This document shows positions 11,775-21,600 of a stretch of 64,000 nucleotides of DNA, in pieces (position 1 is the stretch's first letter; the number at the start of each line of letters is the position of its first letter). The notes under the pieces were generated by a model. That model was not told the origin of the DNA, did no database searches, and saw only the letters and a program-made list of their open reading frames with translations. The stretch covers positions 62,001-126,000 of the forward strand of contig NZ_JACIZD010000002.1 of NCBI RefSeq assembly GCF_014359565.1, given 5' to 3'. This DNA comes from Immundisolibacter sp. GTDB lineage: Bacteria > Pseudomonadota > Gammaproteobacteria > Immundisolibacterales > Immundisolibacteraceae. Position numbers and translations under genes: made by a program.

Positions 11775-13424
11775 TCATCCGGCACTCGCCAGCGCATCGC
11801 CGACGATGGTCTGTGCTTCGGCCTGGATGCGACGCAGATGGGCCTCGCCCAGAAAGCTCTCGGCGTAGATCTTGTAGATGTCCTCGGTGCCGGATGGGCG
11901 CGCCGCGAACCAGCCGTGCTCGGCCACTACCTTCAGGCCGCCGATCGGCGCATCGTTGCCGGGCGCGCGGGTGAGCGTGGCCAATATTTCTTCGCCCGCC
12001 AGCTGCCTGGAGCGCACCTGCTGGGGCGACAGTTGCGCCAGCAATTTCTTTTGCTCCGGGGTCGCCGGCGCATCGATGCGGTCGTAGGCCGGCGCGCCAA
12101 ACTCGTCGGTGAGCTGGCGGTAGATTTCGCCCGGATCGCGACCCAGGCGGGCGGTGATCTCACCCGCCAGCAGGGCCGGCACGATGCCGTCCTTGTCAGT
12201 GGTCCACACGCTGCCGTTGCGGCGCAGGAAGGACGCGCCGGCGCTCTCCTCGCCGACGAATCCCAACGCGCCGTCCAGCAGGCCGTCGACGAACCACTTG
12301 AAGCCGACCGGCACCTCATAGAGCCGGCGGCCCAGCTTGGCCGCCACGCGGTCGATCATCTGGCTGCTGACCAGGGTCTTGCCGACCGCCGCCGCCGGGC
12401 GCCACTGCGGGCGATGCTGGAACAGATAAAAAATGGCCACCGAAAGATAGTGGTTCGGCGGCAGCAGGCCGGCGCCTCGGGTGACGATACCGTGCCGGTC
12501 GTGATCGGTATCGCAGGCAAAGGCGATGTCGAAGCGATCCTTCAGACCGATCAGGCCCTGCATGGCCCAGGACGAGGACGGGTCCATGCGAATCCGGCCG
12601 TCCCAATCGACGGTCAGGAAACGAAAGGTCGGATCGACGATATCGTTCACCACCGTCAGGTCCAGGCGGTAGCGCTCGGCAATCGCGCCCCAGTAATGGA
12701 CGCCGGCGCCGCCGAGCGGGTCGACGCCCATGCGCACGCCGGCGCCGCGGATCGCCTCCAGGTCCAGCACGCTGCCCAGATCGCCCACGTAGGCATCCAC
12801 GAAATCGTGCCGGTGCGTGGTGGCGGCGCGCAGCGCCTGCTGCAAGGGCATTCGCTTGACGCCGCGCAGGCGGTCTTGCAGATAGGCGTTGGCCATGGCC
12901 TCGATCTGGCCGGTGACGTCACTGCCCGCCGGTCCACCGCTGGGCGGGTTGTATTTGTAGCCGCCACTATCGGGCGGATTGTGTGACGGCGTGATGACGA
13001 TGCCATCGGCCAGCCCCTGGCTGCGGCCCCGGTTGTAGCAGAGGATGGCGTGTGAGATCACCGGCGTTGGCGTGTAGTCGTCGCGCGCGTCGAGCATGAC
13101 TTCCACGCCGTTGGCGGCCAGCACCTCAATGGCGCTGGCGCGCGCCGGCTCCGACAGCGCATGGGTGTCGATGCCCAGAAACAGCGGGCCGTCGATGCCC
13201 TGCTGGGCGCGGTAATCACAGACCGCCTGGCTGATGGCCAGCACGTGCCATTCGTTGAAACTGGCGTCGAAGGCGCAACCGCGGTGCCCGGAGGTGCCGA
13301 AGGCGACCCGTTGCGCCGGCAGCGCCGGATCGGGCGTGAGGCCATAGTAAGCCGTGATCAGGCGCGGCACGTTCACCAACAGGGCCGGCGGGGCGAGCTT
13401 GCCCGCCAAGGGACTGATCGTCAT
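11775..13424 (-). CDS. pgm: Phosphoglucomutase (alpha-D-glucose type)
   Basis: The protein has about 549 residues, like enterobacterial Pgm. It shows [19 protein letters not shown], the phosphoserine loop [19 protein letters not shown], the metal-binding loop [11 protein letters not shown], the sugar-binding [13 protein letters not shown] and the C-terminal phosphate site [15 protein letters not shown]. It interconverts glucose-1-P and glucose-6-P. Two in-frame ATGs exist (13430 and 13424). The second forms an ATGA overlap with the DUF1840 stop and is preferred. The neighbouring phosphoketolase suggests sugar-phosphate or storage-glucan metabolism. Confidence 0.94.
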   Translation of the reverse strand: MTISPLAGKLAPPALLVNVPRLITAYYGLTPDPALPAQRVAFGTSGHRGCAFDASFNEWHVLAISQAVCDYRAQQGIDGPLFLGIDTHALSEPARASAIEVLAANGVEVMLDARDDYTPTPVISHAILCYNRGRSQGLADGIVITPSHNPPDSGGYKYNPPSGGPAGSDVTGQIEAMANAYLQDRLRGVKRMPLQQALRAATTHRHDFVDAYVGDLGSVLDLEAIRGAGVRMGVDPLGGAGVHYWGAIAERYRLDLTVVNDIVDPTFRFLTVDWDGRIRMDPSSSWAMQGLIGLKDRFDIAFACDTDHDRHGIVTRGAGLLPPNHYLSVAIFYLFQHRPQWRPAAAVGKTLVSSQMIDRVAAKLGRRLYEVPVGFKWFVDGLLDGALGFVGEESAGASFLRRNGSVWTTDKDGIVPALLAGEITARLGRDPGEIYRQLTDEFGAPAYDRIDAPATPEQKKLLAQLSPQQVRSRQLAGEEILATLTRAPGNDAPIGGLKVVAEHGWFAARPSGTEDIYKIYAESFLGEAHLRRIQAEAQTIVGDALASAG

Positions 13425-13738
13425 TTCCACATCACCCGGGAGTTGGACTCGGCGGCGGCCTCCAGCAGCTTGATCAGGGGCAGCGCCCGCTTCGACAGAC
13501 TGACCGCCGGCTCGCCTGCCGCCTCCTGGTCCTGGTCCTGTTCCTCCTCCACCACCGGCGGCTCGGCCTTTGCTTGCGCGATAGCGTCGCGCAGCCGGGC
13601 CAGCGCGGCCGGCACATCGGCCGCCAGGATCGCCCCCGGCACGGTCGGGCTGTGTCCCATCATGCGCAGCATAGCCAGCGCCACCTCACCGAACATGATG
13701 ACGTCGCCGTAGTTGTCGGTCGTGAACGTGACCAGCAT
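13421..13738 (-). CDS. DUF1840 family protein
   Basis: The 105-residue protein starts [20 protein letters not shown], continues with [21 protein letters not shown], has a Glu/Gln-rich linker ([12 protein letters not shown]) and ends with a helix ([21 protein letters not shown] region). These blocks are typical of DUF1840, a small cytoplasmic family without known function. It is coupled to pgm by a 4-bp overlap and follows the OsmC gene by 38 bp, so it belongs to the leftward thioesterase-OsmC-DUF1840-pgm unit. Confidence 0.82.
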   Translation of the reverse strand: MLVTFTTDNYGDVIMFGEVALAMLRMMGHSPTVPGAILAADVPAALARLRDAIAQAKAEPPVVEEEQDQDQEAAGEPAVSLSKRALPLIKLLEAAAESNSRVMWK

Positions 13739-13776
13739 GGCGCCCTCCTGTGAAATCAGAAAAACCCGCGGCGCCG

Positions 13777-14223
13777 TCAGGCGCTGGCGATGCGCACCGG
13801 GGCGGTGATCGAGTTGCCGATGAAGCAGTTGCGGTGCGCCGACTCGTGCAGCTTGTCCAGTTCCTCGGCGCTCGGCGCCGCGCCGACAAAGGTGATAGTC
13901 GGGCGCAGCATCACTTCGGTCACGGCCATGCGGCCCTGCGCATTCTTGGCCAGCGTGCCAGTGGCCTGGTCGCGGTAACTGGCGACCTTGAAACCGCGCT
14001 TTTCGGCCACCGCCAGGAAGGTCAGCATGTGGCAGCTGGACACCGCGGCGATCAGGCCTTCTTCCGGGTTGGTGTGGTCCGGATCGCCGGCGTAGTCCGG
14101 AGCGGACGAGGCGCGCAGCGTCTGCCCGCCGGCCAGGCGCCACTGGTGGGCGCGGCTGTAGTCGTCCGGGTGACCGGCGCGCGCGGCGCGCTGCCAGGTG
14201 ATTTCCACGTTGAAGTCAGACAT
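13777..14223 (-). CDS. OsmC family protein
   Basis: The 148-residue protein has the OsmC/Ohr fold signatures: two cysteines, one in AAVSSCHMLTFLAVAEKRGF and one in SAHRNCFIGNSI, with NPEEGLIAAVSS upstream. OsmC proteins reduce organic hydroperoxides through these paired thiols, although many members of this subgroup are uncharacterised. It overlaps the upstream thioesterase gene by 8 bp. The spacing of the second cysteine (HRNCFIGNS) is more like the YhfA/OsmC side than the Ohr side; this is judged by eye. Confidence 0.87.
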   Translation of the reverse strand: MSDFNVEITWQRAARAGHPDDYSRAHQWRLAGGQTLRASSAPDYAGDPDHTNPEEGLIAAVSSCHMLTFLAVAEKRGFKVASYRDQATGTLAKNAQGRMAVTEVMLRPTITFVGAAPSAEELDKLHESAHRNCFIGNSITAPVRIASA

Positions 14224-14659
14224 CGTCGCTTTCCTCGTTCAGGGCCGTCAGGCGCGCCAGAAAATCCGCCGGCCGGCGCACCGGGCGCCGCGCCGCGTAA
14301 TCGTAAAAACCCATCAGCGTGCGCGCCCGCAGCACTTCCTGCCCGGCCCGGTCGACCCGGTAGCGGAACTCGCAGCGGGCGGCGCCCAGGCCGGCAATGG
14401 CCAGGTCCACGCTCAGCCGATCGGCCCAGAATGCCTGCGCGGCGTAGTGGACTTCAAGCTCGAGCATGATCAAGCCGGCGCCGTCACGGCCGGCCTCATC
14501 GTAACCGGCCGCGGCCAGCCAGCGGCGCCGCGCCTCGTGCAGCAGGCTCACCGCGGCGTCGTGGCCCAGATGGTTGCCATAATTGATGTCGCGCGCCTGG
14601 ACCGTCAGGTCGGTGCGGAAATGAAACCGCAAAGGCAGGCTCAGGCCACCGCCGCTCAT
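14216..14659 (-). CDS. Acyl-CoA thioesterase (4HBT hotdog fold)
   Basis: The 147-residue hotdog protein has the 4-hydroxybenzoyl-CoA-thioesterase-type block VQARDINYGNHLGHDAAVSLLHEAR and the later LELEVHYAAQAFWADRL. Such proteins hydrolyse short or aromatic acyl-CoAs; the substrate here is unknown. It is the first gene of a leftward operon with OsmC (8-bp overlap), DUF1840 and pgm, and is divergent from pagL with a 113-bp gap. Confidence 0.83.
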   Translation of the reverse strand: MSGGGLSLPLRFHFRTDLTVQARDINYGNHLGHDAAVSLLHEARRRWLAAAGYDEAGRDGAGLIMLELEVHYAAQAFWADRLSVDLAIAGLGAARCEFRYRVDRAGQEVLRARTLMGFYDYAARRPVRRPADFLARLTALNEESDDV

Positions 14660-14772
14660 GCGCCGGCCACGCAGGGGCGGCTTGCCGCCGGCAAGGCCGG
14701 GAACAATAATTCGCCGGCGCAGCGCCGCGTTGCAATCTTTTTCATATCGAACCCAAAGGGAGAAAAAGAATC

Positions 14773-15309
14773 ATGCCCCGTCACGGATACTGCCTACTGG
14801 CCGGCCTGGTCTTGGCGGCCCATCTCGCGACCGCCGTCGCCGCCGAGTACCGCGCCGAACTGGCCACCGGCTGGGGCGACGACGACACGCAGATGTACCG
14901 CATCGGCGTCGCCCGCGACTGGAACCGGGCCTGGTTCACGGATGGGGACTGGCAGCTGACCGGCTACTGGCTGGCCGAAATCGGCTACTGGAACAGCGAC
15001 AAAGATAACCGCCAAAACGACAACCTGTGGGAAGTCGGCCTGACGCCGGTGCTGCGCCTGGCACCCAAGACCAGCGGCGGCATGCGCCCGTACCTGGAAG
15101 CCGGCCTCGGCGGCCACGTGCTGTCGGACACCCGCATCGGTGAGCGCCAGCTGTCGAGCGCCTGGCAGTTCGGCAGTCATCTTGGCGTCGGCCTGGACTG
15201 CGGCCGGTTCCAGCTCGGCTACCGCTTCCAGCACCTGTCCAACGCCAGTATCAAGGAGCCCAACGACGGCATCGATTTTCACGTCCTGACCGCCGACATG
15301 CGGTTCTGA
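14773..15309 (+). CDS. pagL: Lipid A 3-O-deacylase, PagL-like
   Basis: The 178-residue protein has a signal peptide (cleavage near AVAA-EYRAEL) and the alternating pattern of a small outer-membrane barrel ending in F. The PagL active-site stretch is clear: H154 and S156 in RFQHLSNAS, then KEPNDGIDF. In Pseudomonas PagL the triad is His-Ser-Glu with the Glu 14 residues after the His; here that position is Asp168. It removes the 3-O-linked acyl chain of lipid A in the outer membrane, changing envelope and endotoxin properties. The ATG follows a good ribosome site (AAAGGGAGA). It is a single-gene unit. Confidence 0.88.
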   Translation: MPRHGYCLLAGLVLAAHLATAVAAEYRAELATGWGDDDTQMYRIGVARDWNRAWFTDGDWQLTGYWLAEIGYWNSDKDNRQNDNLWEVGLTPVLRLAPKTSGGMRPYLEAGLGGHVLSDTRIGERQLSSAWQFGSHLGVGLDCGRFQLGYRFQHLSNASIKEPNDGIDFHVLTADMRF

Positions 15310-15366
15310 ACGCATCGATCGATCCTGGACTGCCCAGCGCCGGCCACTTGGAAAAAACCATGTAGA

Positions 15367-15412
15367 GCGCAGCTTCGCTGCGCGATGATCGCCCGGCACA
15401 GCCGGTCTCCTG
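15367..15412. repeat. REP-like repeat, GTAG type (copy 2)
   Basis: GCGCAGCTTCGCTGCGC forms a hairpin, followed by GATGATCGCCCGGC and GCCGGTCTCCTGC. The flanks also resemble the fuller copy at 60.1 kb: TTGGAAAAAACC before it and ATTCTGGCAGCGC after it (to 15427). It fills the space between the convergent pagL and dehydrogenase genes. Confidence 0.65.
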
Positions 15413-15448
15413 CCGATTCTGGCAGCGCGCCCCTCGCCCGGGGCCGCG

Positions 15449-16975
15449 CTAGGGATAGGCCGCGCGCAGATACGCCGCCAGGGCGCGCCGATCCGCATCA
15501 TCCAGCGCCGGCGCCGGCATCGAGGCCGGCGGGGTTGCCAGCAGGGCGCCCAGCGCCGCCTGCGAGTAACGGCTGCCAAGCGCGGCCAGTCGCATGCCGG
15601 GCGCGCCACCGCGGTGGCAATCGGCGCAGGCGTGCCGGTCGAACAGCGCCGCGCCCCGCGCGAGCGTGGCATCCGCCTGCTGCGCCGGGTCAAGCCGGCT
15701 CAGGGCTGATGCGGCCGGCGACGACGGGCTACCGGCCTGATGCGGCCCCGCCGCGGTCGGCGGCACAAACACCGGCCCCGGCCCGGCGGTCGACGGGTCC
15801 CACGCAATTCGGTAGATCGCACCGGCGTAATCGTCCGACACGTACACCGCCCGGTCCGGACCCGGCAGTGCGTCAACCGGCCGGCCGGTGACCTTGCCCC
15901 CCTGCACGAAACCGACCGCGAAATCACGCTCCGTGATGCGCCCGTCGGCGGCCCAGTGCAGGGACGAGACCCGGTAGCCCGACAGCACGCTGCGGTTCCA
16001 GGAGCCGTGCTGGCCGACCAGCGCGGCGCGCTCGAAACCGGGCGGCGCGCGGTCGGGGTCGAAAAAATTGATCGACAGCGCCGCGACATGCGCGCCGAAG
16101 GCATGGGCCGGCGCGATCGGGGCGCGCCCGGCGGCGCCCGGGTGGGCGCCGTATTCGGGATCCGGCAGGTTGTCGCCATGCCAGAACGGCCAGCCGTAGA
16201 AGCCGCCGGCAACGATGCGGTTCAGCTCGTCCGGCGGAAAGTCGTCGCCCAGCAGGTCGCGCCCGTTATCGACACCGAACAGGGCCCCGCTGCCCGGCTG
16301 CCAGTCGAAGCCGACGGTATTGCGCAGACCCTCGGCGAAGGGTGTCACGGCGCCGCCTTGCGGGTCCACGCGCAGCATGGCGGCGCGCGGCGTGGTCTCG
16401 ATGCACACGTTGCAGGACGAACCGCTGCTGACGTACAGCATCCGGTCCGGACCCACGCGCAGCGTGCGCGTGAAATGCATGCCGCCGCCGGCCAGTGCCG
16501 CCACCGTCTGCGGCGCGCCGGACACCGCGCGCGCGGCGGCATCGAAGCGCACCCGGCGCACGGCGCCGGTCTCGGCGAAGTAGAGCCAACCCTCGGCAAC
16601 ATCGATGCCGTGCGGGCGGTCCAGCCCTTGCAGCAGCGTACGCACACCATCGGCGCGGCCGTCGCCATCCGCATCCCGCTCGACCAGCAGGATGCTGCCC
16701 GCCCGCGTGATGCTGACCAGCAGATCGCCGGCGTCCGTGAAGCGCAGTACCCGCGCCGGGCCCAGGCCCTCGGCGTACAGGCTGGCCGTGAAGCCGGGCG
16801 CCAGGCGCAGGCCGGCGAGCTGGGCCGACGTGGGCTCCACGCCGCCGATGCCGGCAATGGCGTGCAGCACCGGGCCACGAACCGTCACCTGCGTGCTCAG
16901 GTAGCCCAGCGCCAGCGCCGCCAGCACGCCGACCGTCCCCAGAATCCCGACCGAAACCTTCAGTGCCTTGCGCAT
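15449..16975 (-). CDS. PQQ-type sugar dehydrogenase fused to cytochrome c
   Basis: The 508-residue protein has one N-terminal membrane segment or uncleaved signal (about 8-26). A beta-propeller of the soluble aldose/L-sorbosone dehydrogenase type follows (LDRPHGIDVAEGWLYFAETG, GPDRMLYVSSGSSCNVC, NRIVAGGFYGWPFWHG, DALPGPDRAVYVSDDYAG). The C-terminal domain has one c-type haem site, CADCH at 450-454, with a likely Met ligand in PASMPAP. It should act in the periplasm, oxidising a sugar or alcohol through PQQ and passing electrons to its own haem. The substrate is unknown. It follows the unknown exported gene by 11 bp. Confidence 0.85.
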   Translation of the reverse strand: MRKALKVSVGILGTVGVLAALALGYLSTQVTVRGPVLHAIAGIGGVEPTSAQLAGLRLAPGFTASLYAEGLGPARVLRFTDAGDLLVSITRAGSILLVERDADGDGRADGVRTLLQGLDRPHGIDVAEGWLYFAETGAVRRVRFDAAARAVSGAPQTVAALAGGGMHFTRTLRVGPDRMLYVSSGSSCNVCIETTPRAAMLRVDPQGGAVTPFAEGLRNTVGFDWQPGSGALFGVDNGRDLLGDDFPPDELNRIVAGGFYGWPFWHGDNLPDPEYGAHPGAAGRAPIAPAHAFGAHVAALSINFFDPDRAPPGFERAALVGQHGSWNRSVLSGYRVSSLHWAADGRITERDFAVGFVQGGKVTGRPVDALPGPDRAVYVSDDYAGAIYRIAWDPSTAGPGPVFVPPTAAGPHQAGSPSSPAASALSRLDPAQQADATLARGAALFDRHACADCHRGGAPGMRLAALGSRYSQAALGALLATPPASMPAPALDDADRRALAAYLRAAYP

Positions 16976-16986
16976 GTGGCCCTCGG

Positions 16987-18405
16987 TCAGTGTGGCACTG
17001 CAGCAGCCGGCGCAGCAGGTGGTGTCACCGGCGCCGTCGATGGCTCGGTGGGCGGCGCGGTGGCGGGCGCGGGAAGCGGCGCCGGCAGGCTGGCGATCAG
17101 CGCGCTGCGGCCGCGCTTGAGCTGCCGCTCGACCAGGCTGCGAAAGCGCTGCGGATCGGCCTTCAGTTCCAGCGCCACGGCCGACCCGGACAGGCGCACC
17201 TGCCCGTAGGGCTCGCGGCTGACCAGATCACGACCCAGATTCATCACCCGCACGGCATCCGGCGGCGTGCCGTCACCGGCGGCCGGCTCCACCAGTGCCA
17301 GATGGCTGCCGGCCACCACCGCCAGGCGCGACTCCAGCTGCCGGGGCTGATCGCCGCCGGCCGCGCCGCTCACCCGGGCGAAATCCACATACCAGACGGC
17401 AATGCCGTAGCTCACGCCAGGCCTGCGACCGGCCACCGCCCGCGCCAGGGCGGCACGGGTTTCGGCCAGGGCGGCATCGCTGCCCGGCGCATCGGCCGTC
17501 GGCGCCTGCGCCAGCGGGGCACCGCTGGGCGCGAAATACAGGTAATCACCGGCGCGCGCCGGTGCCGGCAGGCTGCCGCCGGTCGGCAGGGACGCCAGTT
17601 CCGGATTGAGCACCTCGAAGCCGGCCTGCTGGAGTTCTTTCAGCAGGGCCACGTAAGCGGCGTCGGTAATCGCCTGCATGGTGGTCAGGGGCACGCCGCC
17701 GAGTTCCAGGCCGGGCGCGCCGGCCGGGCCGTCGGCATCGGCGCGGGTCCGAAACGCGAGCCGGAAATCGAGCATGAACAGCGGCCCACGCGGTGACTGG
17801 GCGGGCTTTTCCGCCGCCTCGGGCCGGGCGGCCGGCGCGGCTTCCGGTGCTGCCGCGACCACCGCCTCGGTCGAGAGCGGGGCACCCACCGGGAGCGCAG
17901 GCTGTGCCGGGGCAGGCGCAGTGGTGGCGGAGGCGCCGGTCGCATCCGCGGCGGGGTCCACCGCGGATGCAGGCGCGTCGGGCTTGGCCTTGCCAGCAGC
18001 GACGTCCGCAACCCGGCAGCCACGCTTCAGGAACATGTCCACCAGATATTCCTTGCGCGCCCGGGCCGAGGCGATGCGCGCCTCGGAATCGCGCCCGCGC
18101 CGGCCGAGCACGTCCTTGGCGATGTCGCCAAAGATGCTGCCGAACGGCAGCACCTTGGCCACGCCGGCCACCACCTCGCCGGTGCGCGAACGAGTGACGG
18201 TCTCGGTGGCGCCGCGCACTGCGCCCGGGTCGCCACTGTGCGGCGCCAGCAGGGCCTCGAGTTCCCTGACCTGCCCCGCAATCTGGGCGCAATCGAGGTC
18301 GTTGTCGCCCATTTGCACGCGGTCGATCAGGCCGCCGTCCTGGGCCAGCGCATGGCCGGCCAGCAGCAACAAAACCGCAACACACGACGCGCGCGACAGA
18401 AACAT
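16987..18405 (-). CDS. Unknown exported protein
   Basis: I do not recognise this 472-residue protein. It has a clear Sec signal peptide (MFLSRASCVAVLLLLAGHALA, cut before QDG). A helical domain (about 25-125) with DNDLDCAQIAGQVRELEALL and a conserved-looking KVLPFGSIFGDIAKDVLGRR follows. Next come an Ala/Pro-rich linker (about 128-205), a second globular part (about 210-440; LFMLDFRLAFRTRADADG, SYGIAVWYVDFARVSG) and a Pro/Ala-rich tail. It is probably periplasmic or surface-associated. It lies 11 bp upstream of the PQQ-type dehydrogenase on the same strand, so the two may work together. Confidence 0.75.
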   Translation of the reverse strand: MFLSRASCVAVLLLLAGHALAQDGGLIDRVQMGDNDLDCAQIAGQVRELEALLAPHSGDPGAVRGATETVTRSRTGEVVAGVAKVLPFGSIFGDIAKDVLGRRGRDSEARIASARARKEYLVDMFLKRGCRVADVAAGKAKPDAPASAVDPAADATGASATTAPAPAQPALPVGAPLSTEAVVAAAPEAAPAARPEAAEKPAQSPRGPLFMLDFRLAFRTRADADGPAGAPGLELGGVPLTTMQAITDAAYVALLKELQQAGFEVLNPELASLPTGGSLPAPARAGDYLYFAPSGAPLAQAPTADAPGSDAALAETRAALARAVAGRRPGVSYGIAVWYVDFARVSGAAGGDQPRQLESRLAVVAGSHLALVEPAAGDGTPPDAVRVMNLGRDLVSREPYGQVRLSGSAVALELKADPQRFRSLVERQLKRGRSALIASLPAPLPAPATAPPTEPSTAPVTPPAAPAAAVPH

Positions 18406-18622
18406 GGGTATGGATGAGTTCCGGGTGACTAGAATGCGCCGGCGCTGCGCCGGGCCCGCACCTTTGACCCCGGGCGCGGGCGCTGTTCACGGCCGCCACG
18501 AGGGCGGCCTCCAGGAAGGCTGACCGGCCCGGACGCAGGCTGCCGCGGGCTGCCATTCTGGCAGAAGCGCCCGCCTGCCAGAGGCCGCCGCGTCGGATCG
18601 AGGCCAATCCACGAGGGTTTAC

Positions 18623-21600
18623 GTGCAAACAGCACTTGCCGAGGCCGCGCGGCCGCAACCGATCGCCCTGTGGGCGCTGGGCGCCACATTGTTCGCCGCG
18701 GCGCTGGCAGCGGTCCATGCCGGCATGGCGCTGGCCGCCGCAGCGGGCGCCGGGCTGGGCCTGCTGCTGATCGGCCGCGCCGGTGGCACACGCGACGGAC
18801 TGCTGGTCGCGCTGCGTCATGCGGCGGTCGCGGCATTGCTGGCGCTGGCCGCCACGCCCGGCCTGCCGCTGTGGCAGACGCCGCAGCAGTGGCCTGATCT
18901 GCTGCGGCTGACCCCGCTGGGCGCGGCGCTCGCGCTCGCGGTCTACGGCCTGGCGGCGGGCCTGCTGCCGGCACACCAGCGCCGGCCGCTGCCGGCGGCC
19001 ACGTCGCTGGTGTTGCTGGCGCTGCCGTTCGTGCTGTTCAACGGGCTGTTCCTGCTCGCCTCGACCGGCTTGCTGGATGCGCCCGGCGCCTGGCCGGGAG
19101 AGGCTCTACCCGCATCCGCACGGCGGCTGCTGGGCCACTGGCTGGTGTTGGGGCTGTTTGGCGAGTTCGCGCTGCTGGGCCTGGGCCTGGCGATGGACCA
19201 GCGCTGGACGCGCAGCGGGCGCCTGCATGCGCTGCTGTGGGGCAGCGCGCTGTGGGCGGCGCTGACGCCGCGGCTGGCCGACCTTGGCAGCGGCCGGTTT
19301 GCCGCCGGCCTACCCAGCTGGCAGCAGCTGCCGCTGGTGGTGGCCAGTGCCGCGCTGGCACAGGCCGGCCTGTGGGGCCAGACCTTTCTGATCACCGGCG
19401 CGCTGCTGGACGCGCTCAAGGGCCGGCGCCCGACCTGGCAGGCGGCCGCCGACCACTGGCGCAGCGGCGCCGGCAAGGGCGCCGTCTACAGCGCCTGGTT
19501 CATGGTGCTGATACACGGCGGCGCGGCGCTGGGCGCTGGCCCGACCGCGGGCTGGATCGCCGGCTGGCCACTGCTGGGCGGAGCGCTGCTCGGCGCGGTG
19601 CTGTTTCCGCTGGCGCGCACGGTGATCGAGACCTTCGACGGCAGCCCGCCGCTGACCGGCCGGCTCGGGGCCGCCTACCGACAGCCGGACAACCTGGCGC
19701 GCGGCGCGCTGGCAGGGGTGGCGGTGGCGCTATGGTTCGCGCTCGGCGTCGGCGCCGGCAGCGACGGCATGCGCTTTGCCGCCGGTATGCTGGGCGGCGC
19801 CGTGGTCTACTCCGGGGCCAACCTGCTGTTCGACACCGCCGCCATCGGGCGCGGACTGCGACGGCGCCCACAGCGGCCGGCGGTGTACCTGTTGCAGGCA
19901 GCCATGGGCGGCGTCACCGGCGGGCTGATCGCCTGGTATTTCGACGCCAGCCAGTGGCAGGTGGTGCTGGACCGCTTCGCCGGCTACGCGGCGGTGCACA
20001 ACCCGCAGGCCGGGCGCGGCAGCTACGAATTCATCATCTACCCGCTGTTCAGCAAGTGGGGAGCGACCGATCTAGGCCTGATCACGGGCGGCGTGAAGCT
20101 GTTCTATGCCCAGTCGCTGTCGGGCGTGGTGCAGTGGGCGCTCGCCGCGCCCCTGTTCAGCCTGAACCTGGTGCTGCTGACGGCGCTGATCGAGCGGCGC
20201 CTGCGGCCGATCCGCGCCACCTTCAGCCGCGCGGGGCTGGCCGAGGTCGGCGCCCAGACGGTGCGGGTGCTGCGCTGGGGCCTGTGGATGGCGCCGATCA
20301 TCGCGTCGTTCCTGCGCATGGCGCCGGATCCGGCCTGGTACAACCAGGACGGCGCCGTGCGCTCGGTGCTGGCCACCGTGCAGCAAGTCGTGCAGCCGGC
20401 CGGCGACTACCGAGCCTGGAGTCTGGAGCTGTTCCTGGGGCTGATGGCCTACGACTGGCTGCGGGTGCTGATCTGGTTCGATCACATGGGCCTGCGGGTG
20501 GCGACGCTGGTCAATTTCTCCTTCGTCGGCGTCGACGCGGTGGACGCCAGCCTGGCGCGCCGGCTCGGTCACGGGCCGCGTGGGCAGGTGATCCCGGAAG
20601 GCCTGCGTCGCTTTGCCACCTGGGCGCCACTGCTGGTGCCGTTCTACATCCCGCGCGGCGGCGAATGGGATCAGGTGTGGGCACGTTCCGAGGCGATGCA
20701 CGGCCAGGCCGGACCGCTGCTGCCGGCGGTGCACGACCTGCTGGGCGCCTACTCCGTCGCCGCGGTGCTGCTGATCGCCATCACCGCCCTGGTGCTGCGC
20801 CGCGCGGCGCGGGCCGGAACGCTGGCGCGCATCCATCACACGCCCATGCACCGGCTGGGCAATGGCCACTACACGCTGCGCCTGGCCGTGGATGGTCGTG
20901 GCCATGCGCAGGCGATCCGCGACCGCAAGGGCTGTCCGGAAATCGACCTCACGCGCCGTCCGGAAGACGGCCTGGACCGCCGCGGCCGGTTCTTCTACGT
21001 GTCCGAACCCGGGCAGCCGTTGTGGTCGCTGATGCGCGAGCCCTGCCCGCGCGCCGATGTGCGCCACTCGGTAACCGAGCTGTCGTCGACCGCTCTGTGC
21101 TTCCGCGCCGACACACCCGATCTGACCGCCACCAGCCGCGTCGAGGTGCCACCCGACGACGCCCTCGAATGCTGGACGGTGAGCTTCGAGAACCGCACCG
21201 ATCGCCCGCGCCTGCTGCGCCTGAGCAGCTTCCAGGAGCTGATGCTCAGCCCCGAGGCGGCGGCCCGCCACCCGGCCTTCAACGCGCAACACATCGGCAC
21301 GCATTTCGTGGCACCGCTGGGCGCCCTGCTGGCCCACAGCCGTCTGCTGACCGACAGCCGCGGCCGGCCGGCCGGGGAAACCGCCTTTCACGCCGTGGCG
21401 GCCGACGGGCAGGCGGTGCGCCTGGTCGGCTACGAGGACAGCCGCGGGCGCTTCGTCGGTGCCGGCGGCATCGCCCACCCGGATGGTCTGGCAGCCGGCG
21501 CGCCGCGCAGGCCCGACGACCAGGGCCTGCTGTACGCCTTCGACCCCGCGTTCTCGCTCACCGTCGAGGTATCCGTCCCGCCGCGCGGCAAGGCCCAGGT

